64,000 nucleotides of DNA from Cocos nucifera (lineage: Eukaryota > Streptophyta > Magnoliopsida > Arecales > Arecaceae): assembly GCA_006176705.1 (NCBI GenBank), contig QRFJ01000387.1, forward strand, positions 962,462 to 1,026,461. Direction: 5' to 3'. Below, piece after piece: positions 33,430-44,350 of the stretch. The translations under genes and the position numbers were made by a program. The notes beneath the pieces are model-generated. The model was given only the letters and a program-made list of their open reading frames with translations, did not search any database and was not told the origin of the DNA. Position 1 is the stretch's first letter; every line of letters begins with the position of its first letter.

Positions 33430-34537
33430 CTGACTTCATCAAGTCAAATCTTTCCACTGACTTCACCAAGTTAATAGATTAGGATTATGATCAATTTAGA
33501 TCCATAGGCACCTAATTCAGTCTTACTGATTGAAATCAGTCAAACTAATTCCTAATGATATGGGTCAGCTCGAATCACTAAGTGATCTAATCAAATCCTA
33601 ATCGACCATGTAGATCAGGTAAGTGAGATCAGTGGAAGGGATATGCTATTAACTCATCAAAAATTAAATCAGTGCGAGTAACTCCTAATTAAAAACCATT
33701 AGTTTAGACTGTCAAACTTACCTTAGACACCAAATAGTTAATTAGATTTAATCCAACAAATCTTACAATTTTGGGCTAGACCACTTAGCCATGAATCAAG
33801 TCCATCTAGGTCTCATTAAAGACATAGACTCATCCAACTACAACTATTAAAGTTGAGTCTAGAGTATCCATGACCTAATCTAATTCAACACTTGGTTAGA
33901 TTCGATCAATTACTCTAGATTAATCCATTCTTTAACTAATCTTAGGTCTAACCTAATTAATAGACCTAATTCATCTAATCCTTTAACCCACAGTTTTATA
34001 CTTTTATCTTAGGATCTTTAATTCACAATTCTAGATCCTATGAGACAATACTTAATTCTCTTAATTAAATTTTTGGACTGATGGTTTTAGGTTTGGTATT
34101 TTAAAAATAATTTTTAAAATTTAAAAGATTTTATTTTCTGTTCATCAAACGTGTTGACTCATTTTACAAATGGATCAGCATATTTCATAAACAACAACCT
34201 ATTGCTAGTTTCATAATAAAAAATAAAGCATAATTAAATAATGAATCTATTTAGATCTAATCTAACATATTCATATTTAACTATCATATTGAAATAATTT
34301 TAATAATAAAAATTTTTTCACTGTTCATCTTAGTGAATGAGTTCACGGTGGCACCCCTACCGTCATAAGAGATCCCCACTGAATGGAAGGAGATGGCCTT
34401 TAAATCATACTCATCGCTTAGGATCGGATGGTTTGATGGCTCATTCATCCTCGATTACTAAGTTATCTAGATCAAACATATTAAATATGCTAACATTTAT
34501 TTTTTTTAATTACATATTAAAACATGTCAAGCAACCC
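33430..34537 (-). other. Copia-E leader
   Basis: Non-coding, homologous to the Copia-C leader at 29160-30540 and the Copia-D leader (the phrase TGTTGACTCATTTTACAAATGG near 34151 returns near 45698). It ends at the Copia-C LTR. Confidence 0.6.
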
Positions 34538-34552
34538 TTGCTCTGATACCAT
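34538..34552 (-). other. Copia-E primer binding site (tRNA-iMet)
   Basis: Minus strand ATGGTATCAGAGCAA, next to the LTR end that reads ..CACGATTTTCTTCA. Intact core TGGTATCAGAGC. Confidence 0.88.
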
Positions 34553-34835
34553 TGAAGAAAATCGTGCAAGATTTTTAGCATGCTTTTCAAAATATTTTTC
34601 AAAATTTATTACATTGGAAGTGTTAGATTAATCTAAAATTAACCTATACATGCATTAACCAAATCAGAAAACCCTACTCATGATCTAGACATGCTAATAT
34701 GTAATTAAAAATTTAAATATGATCAATCAGCAAATCATATTTGCTAATTGATTTGAGTTCAGAACTCGATATCTGTATGCAGGTAGCTGATCTCTATGAT
34801 CTAAATCCACCAAAATATGCTCTGGCATCATTCTT
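34553..34835 (-). repeat. Copia-E 5' LTR, 3' piece
   Basis: Plus-strand start TGAAGAAAATCGTGCAAGAT matches the Copia-D LTR start at 38420 (TGAAGGGAGCGTGCAGGAT). About 280 bp before Copia-F sequence begins; the exact break is uncertain by some tens of bases. Confidence 0.6.
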
Positions 34836-34896
34836 ATTATGGTATCAACTAGCTCTGATACCAAACTATTGAGATATCAGCTACTTTGATATTGCT
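34836..34896 (-). other. Extra Copia-F primer site and leader scrap
   Basis: Minus-strand AGCAATATCAAAGTAGCTGA and the next bases match the primer-site region at 37381-37421, yet lie outside the element's 3' LTR. A normal single insertion would not have this. Confidence 0.7.
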
Positions 34897-35776
34897 TGTT
34901 AAGGATCTAGTACCAAATTATTGCAACAAGAAGAAGGAAGAAACAAAATAAGAAAACAATCAAGTACGTGGATTAGCCAAAAGGCTCACCTCCACAAGGC
35001 ATGAAAAGCTTCACTATGAAAGAAAAAAATAAGTATAAGAGGAGAACACCCACTCTTAACTCACCATATATAAATCTGTCTCAACTAGAAGCTATCCTCA
35101 TAAAAGCTCTCTCAGAATTCCAAGAAGACCTATAGAAGCTACAAGATGCTTTGCCCTCATAGCCTCCTCATCGGATGCTATGCACTTGTTGCTTCTCTCT
35201 CTCGCAGACTACATATACTCGATGCTCTATCAAGCTCCTCTCGATGACTGCCTGAGCCTCTCTACATGCCTCTCATGCCATATGCGCCACCCCTTTTTGC
35301 TCCACAGCACCTCAGCCCTTTAAATAGGATGAAAATCCTCTTCTTAATAGTTCATAGGAGTCTTAACAGGGCTCATTCTCCTAATATGAGTCGAACATGT
35401 TCTTGATGGAGTTTTGAAATATTTTTTGACCTTCAGATCATGACCGTAATTCTTCATGGCCACTGGATCCTATGGTCTATGCGCAACTTTTGTAGACCCC
35501 TTGGATTAATCACAATCTGAGTCTAAATAAAAAAAACCTCATCATGTTCTATTCGCCTCCATCGAGCTGACTCGATCAGGGGTTGAGCTATCTCGACTGC
35601 ATCTCATCCAAATTTCTACTATCTGTCTGCTTGAGAGAGTCAGCTCGGTTGTGGTTTGAGCCAGCTTGATCTCAATCCAAGCCGACTTGATCGTGTATCA
35701 GAGCTAGCCTGACTGCTGTGCTGAAAATTAATTTTCTTCTTGCTATGCATCGAATTCGAGATGTCAAATTCTAATA
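34897..35776 (-). repeat. Copia-F 3' LTR
   Basis: 880 bp, plus strand TGTTAAGG..CTAATA; the last bases are a mutated CTAACA. Matches 37422-38301 throughout, with scattered substitutions and no net length change. Preceded on the minus strand by a purine tract (AAGGTAGAGATT). Confidence 0.88.
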
Positions 35777-36306
35777 ATCTCTACCTTGACTCGATATTCG
35801 ACCTCCATCTGACTTTGAGAACTTATGATCCATCTCGCTCCCATGCCCTGAGGCATGCCTACTGATCATGGATGGACAAACGTGGGAGTCAAGTCAGGCC
35901 ACTCGATCCCACCTCTATCATGGGCTATGTCCACTTTGATCAAAGATCTACTTGAGAAATTCTCCTATGAAAATAGAAACTTCACTCTGCGACATCGCCT
36001 CTCATCTTTTCGAGTCTCCAATCTCATGCCCGATCCATCTCCACCTGCAGCTCTATCTTGCACTGGGCTCCCTCTAGCTTCTGAAGCTCTACCTCATACT
36101 GGGCTTCCAGCCAGATAGTAATATTATCTTATCTTCTTCTTTTCCTTCAATATCATCCTATCGCCGTGCATGATCTTTAGGATTCCATCACCAACTACCC
36201 ATCTATAGCTATTTAAATCCAGTCTACTCAGTGAAATAAGATTTTGCCTGAAATTGGGTATGTATCAAACCTCCCCTAATCTCCTCATTGCACCATCATA
36301 TATCTT
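35777..36306 (-). other. Copia-F 3' internal remainder
   Basis: About 530 bp between the protease piece and the 3' LTR. No integrase or RT motifs. Minus-strand sequence is purine-rich. The deletion joint must lie near 36300. Confidence 0.5.
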
Positions 36307-37272
36307 CTAGCTGATCATTATGATGTCTCTGATCGCACAGCTCAATCCATCTGATAGATAAATAGTGCCATCACTGCTCTCCAAGAAGTCAAACTGCTTC
36401 TTTCCACAATAAATATGATATATGCATGTAGAATCTAAAATCCACTGCTCGAAGAAACTAGATACCTCATTAGATATCTCTAGGACATCATCCTCTAACT
36501 TGCTACTAGCCATCGCTATGGTAGCCCTCATCCGATTCTTGAGTTATGGGCAATCTTAAACTCGATGCCCCAACTCGTTGCACCTATAGCATCTGATCTT
36601 GCTAGGATCTCTCATCTTAGATGTGGATCATACTCCTCGCAATTCTCTGCCGCTTCGTCTATTGCCTCCTACTCCTTTAGAAACTGCCAAAGTTGAGTTA
36701 CCACCATCTAAGCTCGAAGCTGGCTTCTCCCTCTTAAGAACCTCATTCTAAAGTATCGCTGCAATGACCTTGTCCATCTTGATGGTGCTCTTTCCCATAA
36801 GAAAAGTAGTCACCAAGAACTTATACAAAAGGGAGAGTGACACTAGCAAGACCAATACCTTGGTCTTCTTCTTAACTTTTTTACCAATGCTGAGAAGATT
36901 GGTAAGGATCTTCTAAAATTTAGGTAAATGCTTCCGAACGCTTTGGCCTTCATCCATCCGCAGTTGGTAGAACTACCTTTAAAGAAATAGTATGTTGGTG
37001 AGTGACTTCGTCATGTACAACTCCTCGAGCTTCGACCACAACATCATCGAAAAAGTCTCACCAAATACATGGATCACCACATCATCCATTAGGTACAAGC
37101 AGATCGTGCTCACCATCTGCATCTAGATCCACTTCTAATCCTTCACCTCTATGATGGCTAGCATCTCGTCATATAAGAGAGCATCGACCAACCCATGTTG
37201 GATGAGGACATCCTTTATCCTTACTTGCCATAAGAAGAAATTATCCTTTCCATCAAACCTATTGATCTCCAT
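36307..37272 (-). pseudogene. Copia-F gag and protease fragment
   Basis: Minus-strand ATG at 37272: MEINRFDGKDNFFLWQVRIK, the Tnt1-like gag start. Then WSKLEELYMTKSLTNILF, FYQLRMDEGQSVRKHLPKF, and a knuckle C-Y-R-C-N-E-L-G-H-R-V-stop-D-C with all four ligands present but a stop inside it. Protease follows in the open stretch 36531-36307 (WILDSTCIYHIYCGKKQF): the active site D-S-G is D-S-T. Several other stops. Nothing of pol beyond this. Confidence 0.8.
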
Positions 37273-37404
37273 CTTGATTGTGCTTATCTTCTCCATATTC
37301 TTCAATCTCTATCCACTGCTATAATCTACACTCCGATACTATCTGGCTCTGATACCAATTATTATGATATCAACTTGCTCTGATACCAAACTATTAAGAT
37401 ATCA

Positions 37405-37421
37405 GCTACTCTGATATCACT
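37405..37421 (-). other. Copia-F primer binding site, mutated
   Basis: Minus strand AGTGATATCAGAGTAGC, next to the LTR end CCTTAACA. Equivalent to TGGTATCAGAGC with transitions. Confidence 0.8.
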
Positions 37422-38301
37422 TGTTAAGGATCTAGTATCAAATTATTGCTGCAAGAAGAAGGAAGAAATAAAATAAAAAAAATAATCAAGTACATGGATC
37501 AGCCTAAATGCTCGCCTTCATGGGGCATGCAAAGCTTCACTATGAGAGAAAAAAATATGTACAAGAGGAGAACACCCACTCTCAACTCACCATGCATAAA
37601 TCTTTCTTAATTAGAAGATACTCTCATAAAAGCTCTCTCAGAATTCTAAAAAGACCCACAGATGCTATAAGATGCTCTACCCTCATAGTCTCCTCGCCAG
37701 TTGCTATGCACCTATTGCTTCTCTCTCATGGATTGCACGTACTCGGTGCTCTACCAAGCTCCTCTCGATAGCCATCTAAGCCTCTCTATGTGCCTCTCAT
37801 GCCACATGCGCCATCCCTTTTTGCTCCACAGCATCTCAGCTCTTTAAATAGGATGAGAATCCTCTTCTCAGCAGTTCATAGGAGTCCTAACAGGGCTCAT
37901 TCTTTTAATATAAGTCGAATATGTTCTTAATAGAGTCTTGAAATATTTTTTGACCTTCATATCATGACTAAAACCCTCCATAGCCACTGGATCCTGTGGT
38001 CCATGCGCAACTCCCGTAGACCCCTTGGATTAATCATAATCTGAGTCCAAATAGAAAAAAATCCCATCGTATTTTGTTCACCTCCATCGAGCCGGCTTGG
38101 TTAAGGGTCGAGCTAGCTTGACTGCATCTCATCCAGACACCTACTTTTTGTCTGCCTAAGAGAGCCAGCTCGACTGTAGTTCGAGCTGACTCGATCTCAA
38201 TCCAAATTAGTTCGACTGCGTATCAGAGCCAGCCGGACTACTGTGCTAAAAACTAATTTTCTTCTTGCTATAGGTCAAATTTGAGGCATCAAATCCTAAC
38301 A
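37422..38301 (-). repeat. Copia-F 5' LTR
   Basis: 880 bp; minus strand TGTTAGGATTTG..CCTTAACA, terminal inverted repeat TGTTA/TAACA. Contains several GAGCCGGCTY/GAGCTAGCTY-like palindromes (about 38088-38230), also seen in the other LTR at 35574-35715. Confidence 0.9.
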
Positions 38302-38419
38302 GTGCTGTAGACGCTACTTGTCTGGACTCTACGGTTGGTGCATATGGAGCTCTTAGTTTCGACCAGCTCTACCGAAGTGCTAGCTCCTCATCGGGGCCTT
38401 TAATGGCTAATCTTGATCG
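38302..38419 (-). repeat. Copia-E 5' LTR, second piece
   Basis: Resumes LTR-like sequence after Copia-F (AGTGCTAGCTCCTCATCGGG, like 38776-38810 of the Copia-D LTR) and ends at the Copia-D LTR terminus at 38420. Confidence 0.5.
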
Positions 38420-40589
38420 TGAAGGGAGCGTGCAGGATTTCTAGCTCTACTTTTAAATTTTTTTTTGATAAATATATGGTGGATAATATTATTAATCATA
38501 TTAATAATGCAAAGCTATAGATCTAATCTAAAGACCCTACATGCTACAAGATCTAATGTATTATATATACGTGCATATCTGAAAATAAAAATAAAATCAA
38601 TAGTAAAACTATTTTACTACTCTACGTGTTTAGAACATGTTATCTTTTCATAGGTAGAAGAACATCATAATCTGATCTTCTTTGTGTAGATCTGATTGCC
38701 GCGATACAACCACACATGCATTTGGCCTCCATGGGTAATCCACACAAGGTCCTGATCCTAATCAGTTTCTCTCGAGTGCTAGCTCTATAGAAATCTTCAA
38801 TGGCTGATTTAGATCAAACTTTTTTTGATTTTCTTCATTGGGTCTTTGAACACTCTAGATCCCAATGAATGTAGATGAAAAGTTGAGAAGGTTCTCCACC
38901 TGGATCTATGAAGTCACAACCCTTGTAACTCACAAATCTAAATCCCAAATCCTAGATAGATTCTAGGATATGCTCTCACCCAAATTCCTTATGCCTAGAA
39001 CTCTCTTTCTTTTTTTATTTTTTCTCACATAAAAGAGCTCATGCACAAGATCAGAAACTCCTTTTCTGATCTTCCTTTTTTTGTTGCACATCTCCAAAAA
39101 AAATTCATGCCTAAATAGATGCACAAACCTAGAGAGGCCTGGAGGGATAATAAGTGGTTTGCAACTCAAACTCAAACTTCTTTTGAATTTGAATTACAAC
39201 CAAACCTTTTCTTATCCAACAAGGGTATGAGAAGGAAGAACGCACGCCCTCCCTTGCATGAAAAACTTTAAGAGAAATCTTTTCTCATGAAGGAAGGATT
39301 TGGCATAGATTTTGGTGATGTGGCGCATGGGAAGACTAGTCAAACTAGTCTCATTATTTGTCCTCCAATCAAACCAATCCAATCCAAATTGGTTAGGCCC
39401 AATTAGACCAGATTAAATTCAACTTATTTTGGCTTAATTAGACTCAGTTAAATTCTAATCAAATCAGGAATTAATCAAGCTAAACCCATGATCAAATTAG
39501 GGATGAAACCTTCTTGATGATTAGATGATCTTATAACCTAATCAGGTCAAATCCAAATGAATCCAATTCAATTGGTCTTGATCTAAAAATAATCATTCAA
39601 TCAAATTGAGTTAATTAGTGATCAAATTACTAATTAAACTTCTCTTGATCAGCCATTAGATTGGATAGGAATCTCTAGTGTGTATGACCCCATAGGTTCG
39701 AACCTAAGTCGGTAGCATAGGAACCAATTTTCTGTACTAATCGAATTGACCATTTAGCAATAGTACCCAATATTCAGATAGGCTAAATAGTACAATCATA
39801 ATATTCAGAACCTATGTGAATATGCTTACTGCATAATTCATCCCTTTGATCTCTATGCATAGGATGACTTAGGGTTAAACTGTCAACCCTGTAAGATCCA
39901 TCCAAATTCTATCTCAAAGCAATTAGTCCTATGACTCCTTACTAGAACTATCCTGGCCAAGGCTTTGCTAAATTAAAATACTATAGAATATAGCTTCTAA
40001 AATTAGGAGTGATCAATTCCATCTTGACTCACGCACCGACTCCTCAAGTACTTAACTGTACCCAAAAATCTTCCATCACTAAATTAGAAATTCAGATAGT
40101 CCAACACCAAAGCACAGTGAGTTACTTGAAAGTCACCATGGTGATCTCAAGTTGGAGGGACACTTATGCCTATATTCCATCAAAGTAATTCTTGATAGCA
40201 GAAAAGCTCCAAAGTTGGTCGCGTTCAGTGCAGATGTATCCCTACATCTCACCTACATGCCATACCAGTGTCTCCATACTCTTTAGTTAAGAAGATAACC
40301 AACCTATATAACACACAATGATCTATACTCGATAGACGTTGTCATCCTTAGTAACAACGTATCATTTGGTCGCGAATAATTTTAAGGACTAAACGATAAA
40401 TCCTTCTTTGTCGATTCTAAATAGTCCTAAGAACTTTATCACAATAGATAGAAGTTCATTAAAAGATGAAAAATTTATGATGAAAAAGTTAGAATAACTT
40501 TTATTTAATTAATAATTCATATATAATTATATAAAAATAGCTCAATCATCAATAGATTGATGATTGACTTTAGGATACTATTTCCAACA
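38420..40589 (-). repeat. Copia-D 3' LTR
   Basis: 2170 bp; on minus begins TGTTGGAAATAGTATCCTAA, the standard start of this Copia group, and ends ..CTCCCTTCA. Preceded by the purine tract. No coding frame; the frames in it are chance. Confidence 0.85.
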
Positions 40590-40603
40590 ATCTCTCACTT
40601 GAC
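40590..40603 (-). other. Copia-D polypurine tract
   Basis: Minus strand GTCAAGTGAGAGAT just before the LTR start TGTTGG. A purine-rich AAGTGAGAGAT at this point is typical of this group. Confidence 0.8.
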
Positions 40604-40969
40604 CTAAAGCCAATCAGTGCAGTATCGTATACCCATCTTTGACTTGAAGTCATTGAACTCCTTCACCGCAATGGCTTTAGTGAATGGATCAGTCGGATTC
40701 TTCTTTCCATCAATCTTCTGAAGATCGATGTCACCTCGATCCATGATCTCTCGGATAATATGGAAGCAGTGCAAAATATGCTTCGTCTGCTGGTGTGCCT
40801 TTGGTTTCTTCGCTTGAGCTATGGCTCTAGAGCTGTTGCAGAAAAGCAAAACTGGACCATCGAGGAAGGGTGCTACTCTGAGCTCAGTGATGAACTTCTT
40901 CCACCATACCACTTCTTTGGCAGCATCTGATGTAGCAACATATTCCGCCTCGCATACTAAATTAACCAT
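40604..40969 (-). pseudogene. Copia-D RNase H
   Basis: 121 open codons: CEAEYVATSDAAKEVVWWKK, DGPVLLFCNSSRAIAQAKK, KHILHCFHIIREIMDRGDID, KNPTDPFTKA. This is the C-terminal half of Ty1/Copia RNase H, with catalytic E (AEY) and D-like position (here N in FCNSS; the family has D). Loss of that Asp would kill activity. It ends at the normal C-terminus just before the purine tract. The RT frame above is shifted relative to it. Confidence 0.9.
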
Positions 40970-42330
40970 GATGTGCTATTTGAAAATTTTCCAACAGACA
41001 GCACCACCATTAAGGATAAACACATATCCCAACACACTCTTACTGTCATCATGATCAGACTAGAAACTGGAGTCTGTAAACTTTATAAGTCTCAAGTTTG
41101 ACTCACCATAAATAAGCTAATGGTCCTTAGTATTTCTCAAATACTTCTGGATAGTTTTAACAACCTTCTAGTGGTTCTCCCTTGGATCATATTGGTATCT
41201 ACTCACTACCCTAGTGAGTATGCCACATCTGATTGCGTATATGTCATAGCGTACATAATAGAACCCACTACTGAAGCATATAAAATTCTACTTATACGCT
41301 TTCTCTCTTGAGGTGTTGTCAGACAATTTCTCTTTGAGAGAAAAATTTCATGGTCTATCGGTAGATAGCCCTTCTTGAAATACTCCATACTGAACTTCTT
41401 CAGCATAGTATCAATGTACGTGGACTGAAATAATCCAAGCAATCTTTTAGATCTATCTCTATAGATCTTCATCCCTAGGATGTAGGAAGCTTCTCCTAGA
41501 TCCTTCATGAAAAATTATGACGACAGTCAGATCTTTATTGCTTATAATGCAGGGATATCATTCCCAATTAAAAGAATATCATCCATATACAATACTAGGA
41601 ATACTATTGCTATACCATTAGCCCATTTATATATGCAAGGCTCTTCTTCATTCTTAACGAAGCCATACATCTTGATCATCCTATCAAAATGTATGTTCCA
41701 ACTTCGAGATGCCTGCTTCAGTCCATAAATGAATCTTTGAAGCTTGCACACCTCAGACTCATCTATGGATGTGAAACCTTCAGGTTGTATCATATACAGC
41801 TCCTCAATCAAATCTCCATTTAGGAAAGCTATTTTCACAATAATCTGCTAGATTTCATAGTCCAGATATGCAGCTATTGCAAGCATGATCCGAATGGACT
41901 TGAGCATTGCCACATGAGAGAATGTCTCATCATAGTCTATACCATAACATTGACGATACCCATTGGCAACCAGACGGGCTTTATAGGTTTCCATCTTTTC
42001 ATCTGCACATCTTTTTCTTTTGAAGACCTACTTACACCCTATAAGTTTTATCCCTTTGGGTGGGTCATCCAATGTCCATACATCATTGACCTTCATGGAC
42101 TCTATTTCGGATTGCATGGCCTCAAACTATTTTCTAGAGTTGGGTCTCTACATTGCATCCATTTAGGTGATCGAATCCTCATCGTTCTCATCGAGTTTGA
42201 TAGAATCATTATTTCGGACTAAGAAAGCATAGTATCTGTCTAGCTGTTGTGGTACTCTATTAGATCACCTTAAGGGTATAGGTTCACAAGGCTCCAGGTT
42301 TGATCGAATCAAATTCAATTCTGGTTCAGC
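40970..42330 (-). pseudogene. Copia-D reverse transcriptase and RT-RNase H link
   Basis: Main pieces lie in one frame at 41838-41542 and 41508-41206: MKIAFLNGDLIEELYMIQPE, KLQRFIYGLKQASRSWNIHF, VLYMDDILLIGNDI (Y-M-D-D where the family has YVDD), MKDLGEASYILGMKIYRDRS and YASVVGSIMYAMTYTQSDVA. Stops separate the two and a frameshift lies between this and RNase H. The region 41840-42330 holds the RT N-terminus in broken form. Upstream it joins the integrase tail. Confidence 0.88.
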
Positions 42331-43342
42331 TACTTGTGTCAATTTTTCTACCTATCGAACTTTCTCAAGCTCGACCTTTAAGGCATTAGTCCCTTCACCA
42401 AGGAACTTCTTTTCTAAAATGACTGCCTTAAGACTGACAAACACTTTCTACTCATCAGTAAGATAGAAGTAATACCCTTTGATCTTTTTTAGATACCCAA
42501 TTAAGCTACACTTGTCAGACCTAGGTCCAAGCTTGTCCGTTACTAAATGTTTGATATAAGTCGGATACCCCTAAATCCTAAGGTACGAGAGTACTAGCTT
42601 ACGCCCTATTCACATCTCATATGGCATTTTAGAAACAGACTTACTCAAATTCTATTTAAAATATAATAAGCTAACTCGAGTGCATATCTCCATAAGGAGA
42701 TAGGCAGACCGGCAAACCCCATCATGGATTAAATCATATCCAATAGGATTTGATTCCTCCTTTCAAACACACCATTATGCTGTGATATTCTAGGAGTCCA
42801 TTAGGAGAGAATCCCATTCTCTCCAAGATATGTTAGAAATTTACTGAAAAGGTACTCACCCGCATGGTCAGACCGAAGAGTTTTAATACTCTTTTTAGTT
42901 TGAATTTCTATCTCATTATGGAATAGTTTGAATATTTCAAATGACTCCGACTTGTGTGCTTCATTAAATAGACATACCCATACCTCGATAAGTCATTTGT
43001 GAAGGTTACGAAGTAGAAATATCTATCTCTAACGCTTGTGCTCATGGGTCCACATACATCAGTATGTACTAGACCCAAGAGTTCACTGGCTCGTTCATCC
43101 TTTTCAATAAAAGGTGACTTGGTCATCTTCTCAAAGAGACAGGACTCATAGGTCGGAAGTGATTCACAATCACTAAGCTTAAAAATTTCTTCTTGAGCCA
43201 ACCTATTTATTCTGTCCTTATTAATATGACTTAGCCTATAGTGCCAAAGGTAGACATTTGACACATCATCAAATCTAGAACATTTATTGAAGAATTGGAC
43301 TGCATTAACAGGCTGTGATAATAAATAAATTTTATTATTCAA
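42331..43342 (-). pseudogene. Copia-D integrase with GAG-pre-integrase
   Basis: The open block 43342-42908 gives YLWHYRLSHINKDRINRLAQ, ESLPTYESCLFEKMTKSPFI, ELLGLVHTDVCGPMSTSVRD and FYFVTFTNDLSRYGYVYLMK. These are the H2C2 pre-integrase motif (first C is Y in TYESC) and the first catalytic Asp region (HTDVCGP, FTNDLSRYG). The rest of the core below 42908 is frame-broken (GFSPNGLLEYHSI, CLKGGIKSYWI). Dead. Confidence 0.85.
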
Positions 43343-43529
43343 TTATCCAATATAAACTATAATAACATTCAAAATGACATTACAAAAATTTACTTTTAAT
43401 AAAAATTGATAACTATTCTTGGCCAAAAGGCTTACAGAAATTACATTCAATAAAAAACTTCGACAAAAGTGATAATCACTAAGAATAACTCTATGAGAAT
43501 TGATTACAAGGTTCATAATTCCTAAGGCT

Positions 43530-43720
43530 AGAACTAGAACTTGTCTTCCATCTCCAATATTTAGGAATCTCTCACCTTCATCAAATCTTTTACTGACCTA
43601 AAAACCCTGCATCGATATACAAATATGATAAGAGCTTTTGATATTCAATACCCAAGTAGTAGTATCATAAATTGAGAAGTTGCAAGGTGTTATTATATAA
43701 TTATCTTATCCAACAACTAC
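43530..43720 (-). pseudogene. Copia-D protease remnant
   Basis: Frame fragments include TTTWVLNIKSSYHICISMQG and RFLNIGDGRQVLVLALGIMN, the Copia protease block; the catalytic D-T-G is N-I-K. Lies between the zinc knuckle and the integrase as expected. Same region survives in Copia-C at 28104-28230. Confidence 0.7.
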
Positions 43721-43734
43721 TTGCTTTCTCTTTG

Positions 43735-44350
43735 GCCTATTCGCATCCAAAGAGGCAATGTATTGAGGATAGTTTCTCTTCCAATGCCCCCATTTCTTAC
43801 AAAAGAAGCACTCCACATGGCTCTGGTCAGGCTTGTGCTTCTTTGTCTGACCCTGTGCAAACGTCTAAGCATGCGGCTGCACCTTCTTATTGTTCTTCTT
43901 CTTGTTCTTCTTCCCTTTCTTAAAAGGTCAACCAATAGAAGATCCTCCCACTACGTTCATCGACTCTTTTTGGAGCTGATGATCCTTCTTAAAGTTCTAT
44001 AGCAACCCCAATAAGCCATGGTAGTTCACTACAAGCTTTGTCATCCTGAAATAAGTAAGAAAAGGGAGGAAGGACTTGGGCAATGAATTCAGGATCGCAT
44101 CCTTCCCAAGCTGCTCATGTAGGAAAAAGTCCAGCTTACTTAAGCACTCAATCATCTCGATCATGTACAGTACATGATCGATGATAGACGCTCCATCCCT
44201 CATTCGAGTGTTGAAAATGGCATAACTAGTCTTATGTCTTTCAATGTCATCAGGCATACCAAAGGAGTCGTTCAACATTCGATCTTCAACTTTTAATACT
44301 AGCTATCGAAGTTGGATTCCATGAGTTTATCATTGTTCAACAATGATCGA
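43735..44350 (-). pseudogene. Copia-D gag, N-terminus deleted
   Basis: Open piece 44278-43997: RMRDGASIIDHVLYMIEMIE, FLHEQLGKDAILNSLPKSFL, the C-terminal half of UBN2 gag. The knuckle at about 43775-43815 reads C-F-F-C-K-K-W-G-H-W-K-R-N-Y: the last Cys is Tyr. Between them is a Lys/Arg-rich linker in a shifted frame. The first half of gag is missing: leader sequence shared with Copia-C (TCGAAGTTGGATTCCAT at 44307) joins directly. Confidence 0.8.

Larger units (their letters stand above)
34836..38301 (-). mobile_element. Copia-F, internally deleted Tnt1/Tork-like Copia with two equal LTRs
   Basis: Two homologous 880-bp LTRs (34897-35776 and 37422-38301) enclose 1645 bp with primer site, gag and a short protease piece; integrase, RT and RNase H are missing. 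Beyond the 3' LTR a second primer site and leader scrap occur (34836-34896), so the arrangement is leader-LTR-internal-LTR. It sits in the Copia-E LTR. Gag and LTR resemble Copia-B in the other orientation. Confidence 0.8.
33430..38419 (-). mobile_element. Copia-E remnant: leader, primer site and part of LTR, split by Copia-F
   Basis: Minus strand: LTR pieces 38302-38419 and 34553-34835, primer site 34538-34552, leader 33430-34537. Copia-F separates the two LTR pieces and Copia-D's LTR starts at 38420 inside it. No coding part remains. Confidence 0.6.

Noticed and set aside
34337..34546. 69-codon plus-strand frame
   Set aside because: Crosses the Copia-E leader and primer site on the wrong strand; no motif.
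34892..38306. TTGCT/GTGCT as a target duplication of Copia-F
   Set aside because: One mismatch, and the left copy is inside extra Copia-F leader sequence, so it is not the target flank.
41914..42222. 102-codon plus-strand frame
   Set aside because: Antisense to the Copia-D RT/integrase junction; no family motif in this frame.
43672..44002. Overlapping plus-strand frames across 43672-44002
   Set aside because: Shadows of Copia-D gag and knuckle, which read on the minus strand with recognisable motifs.
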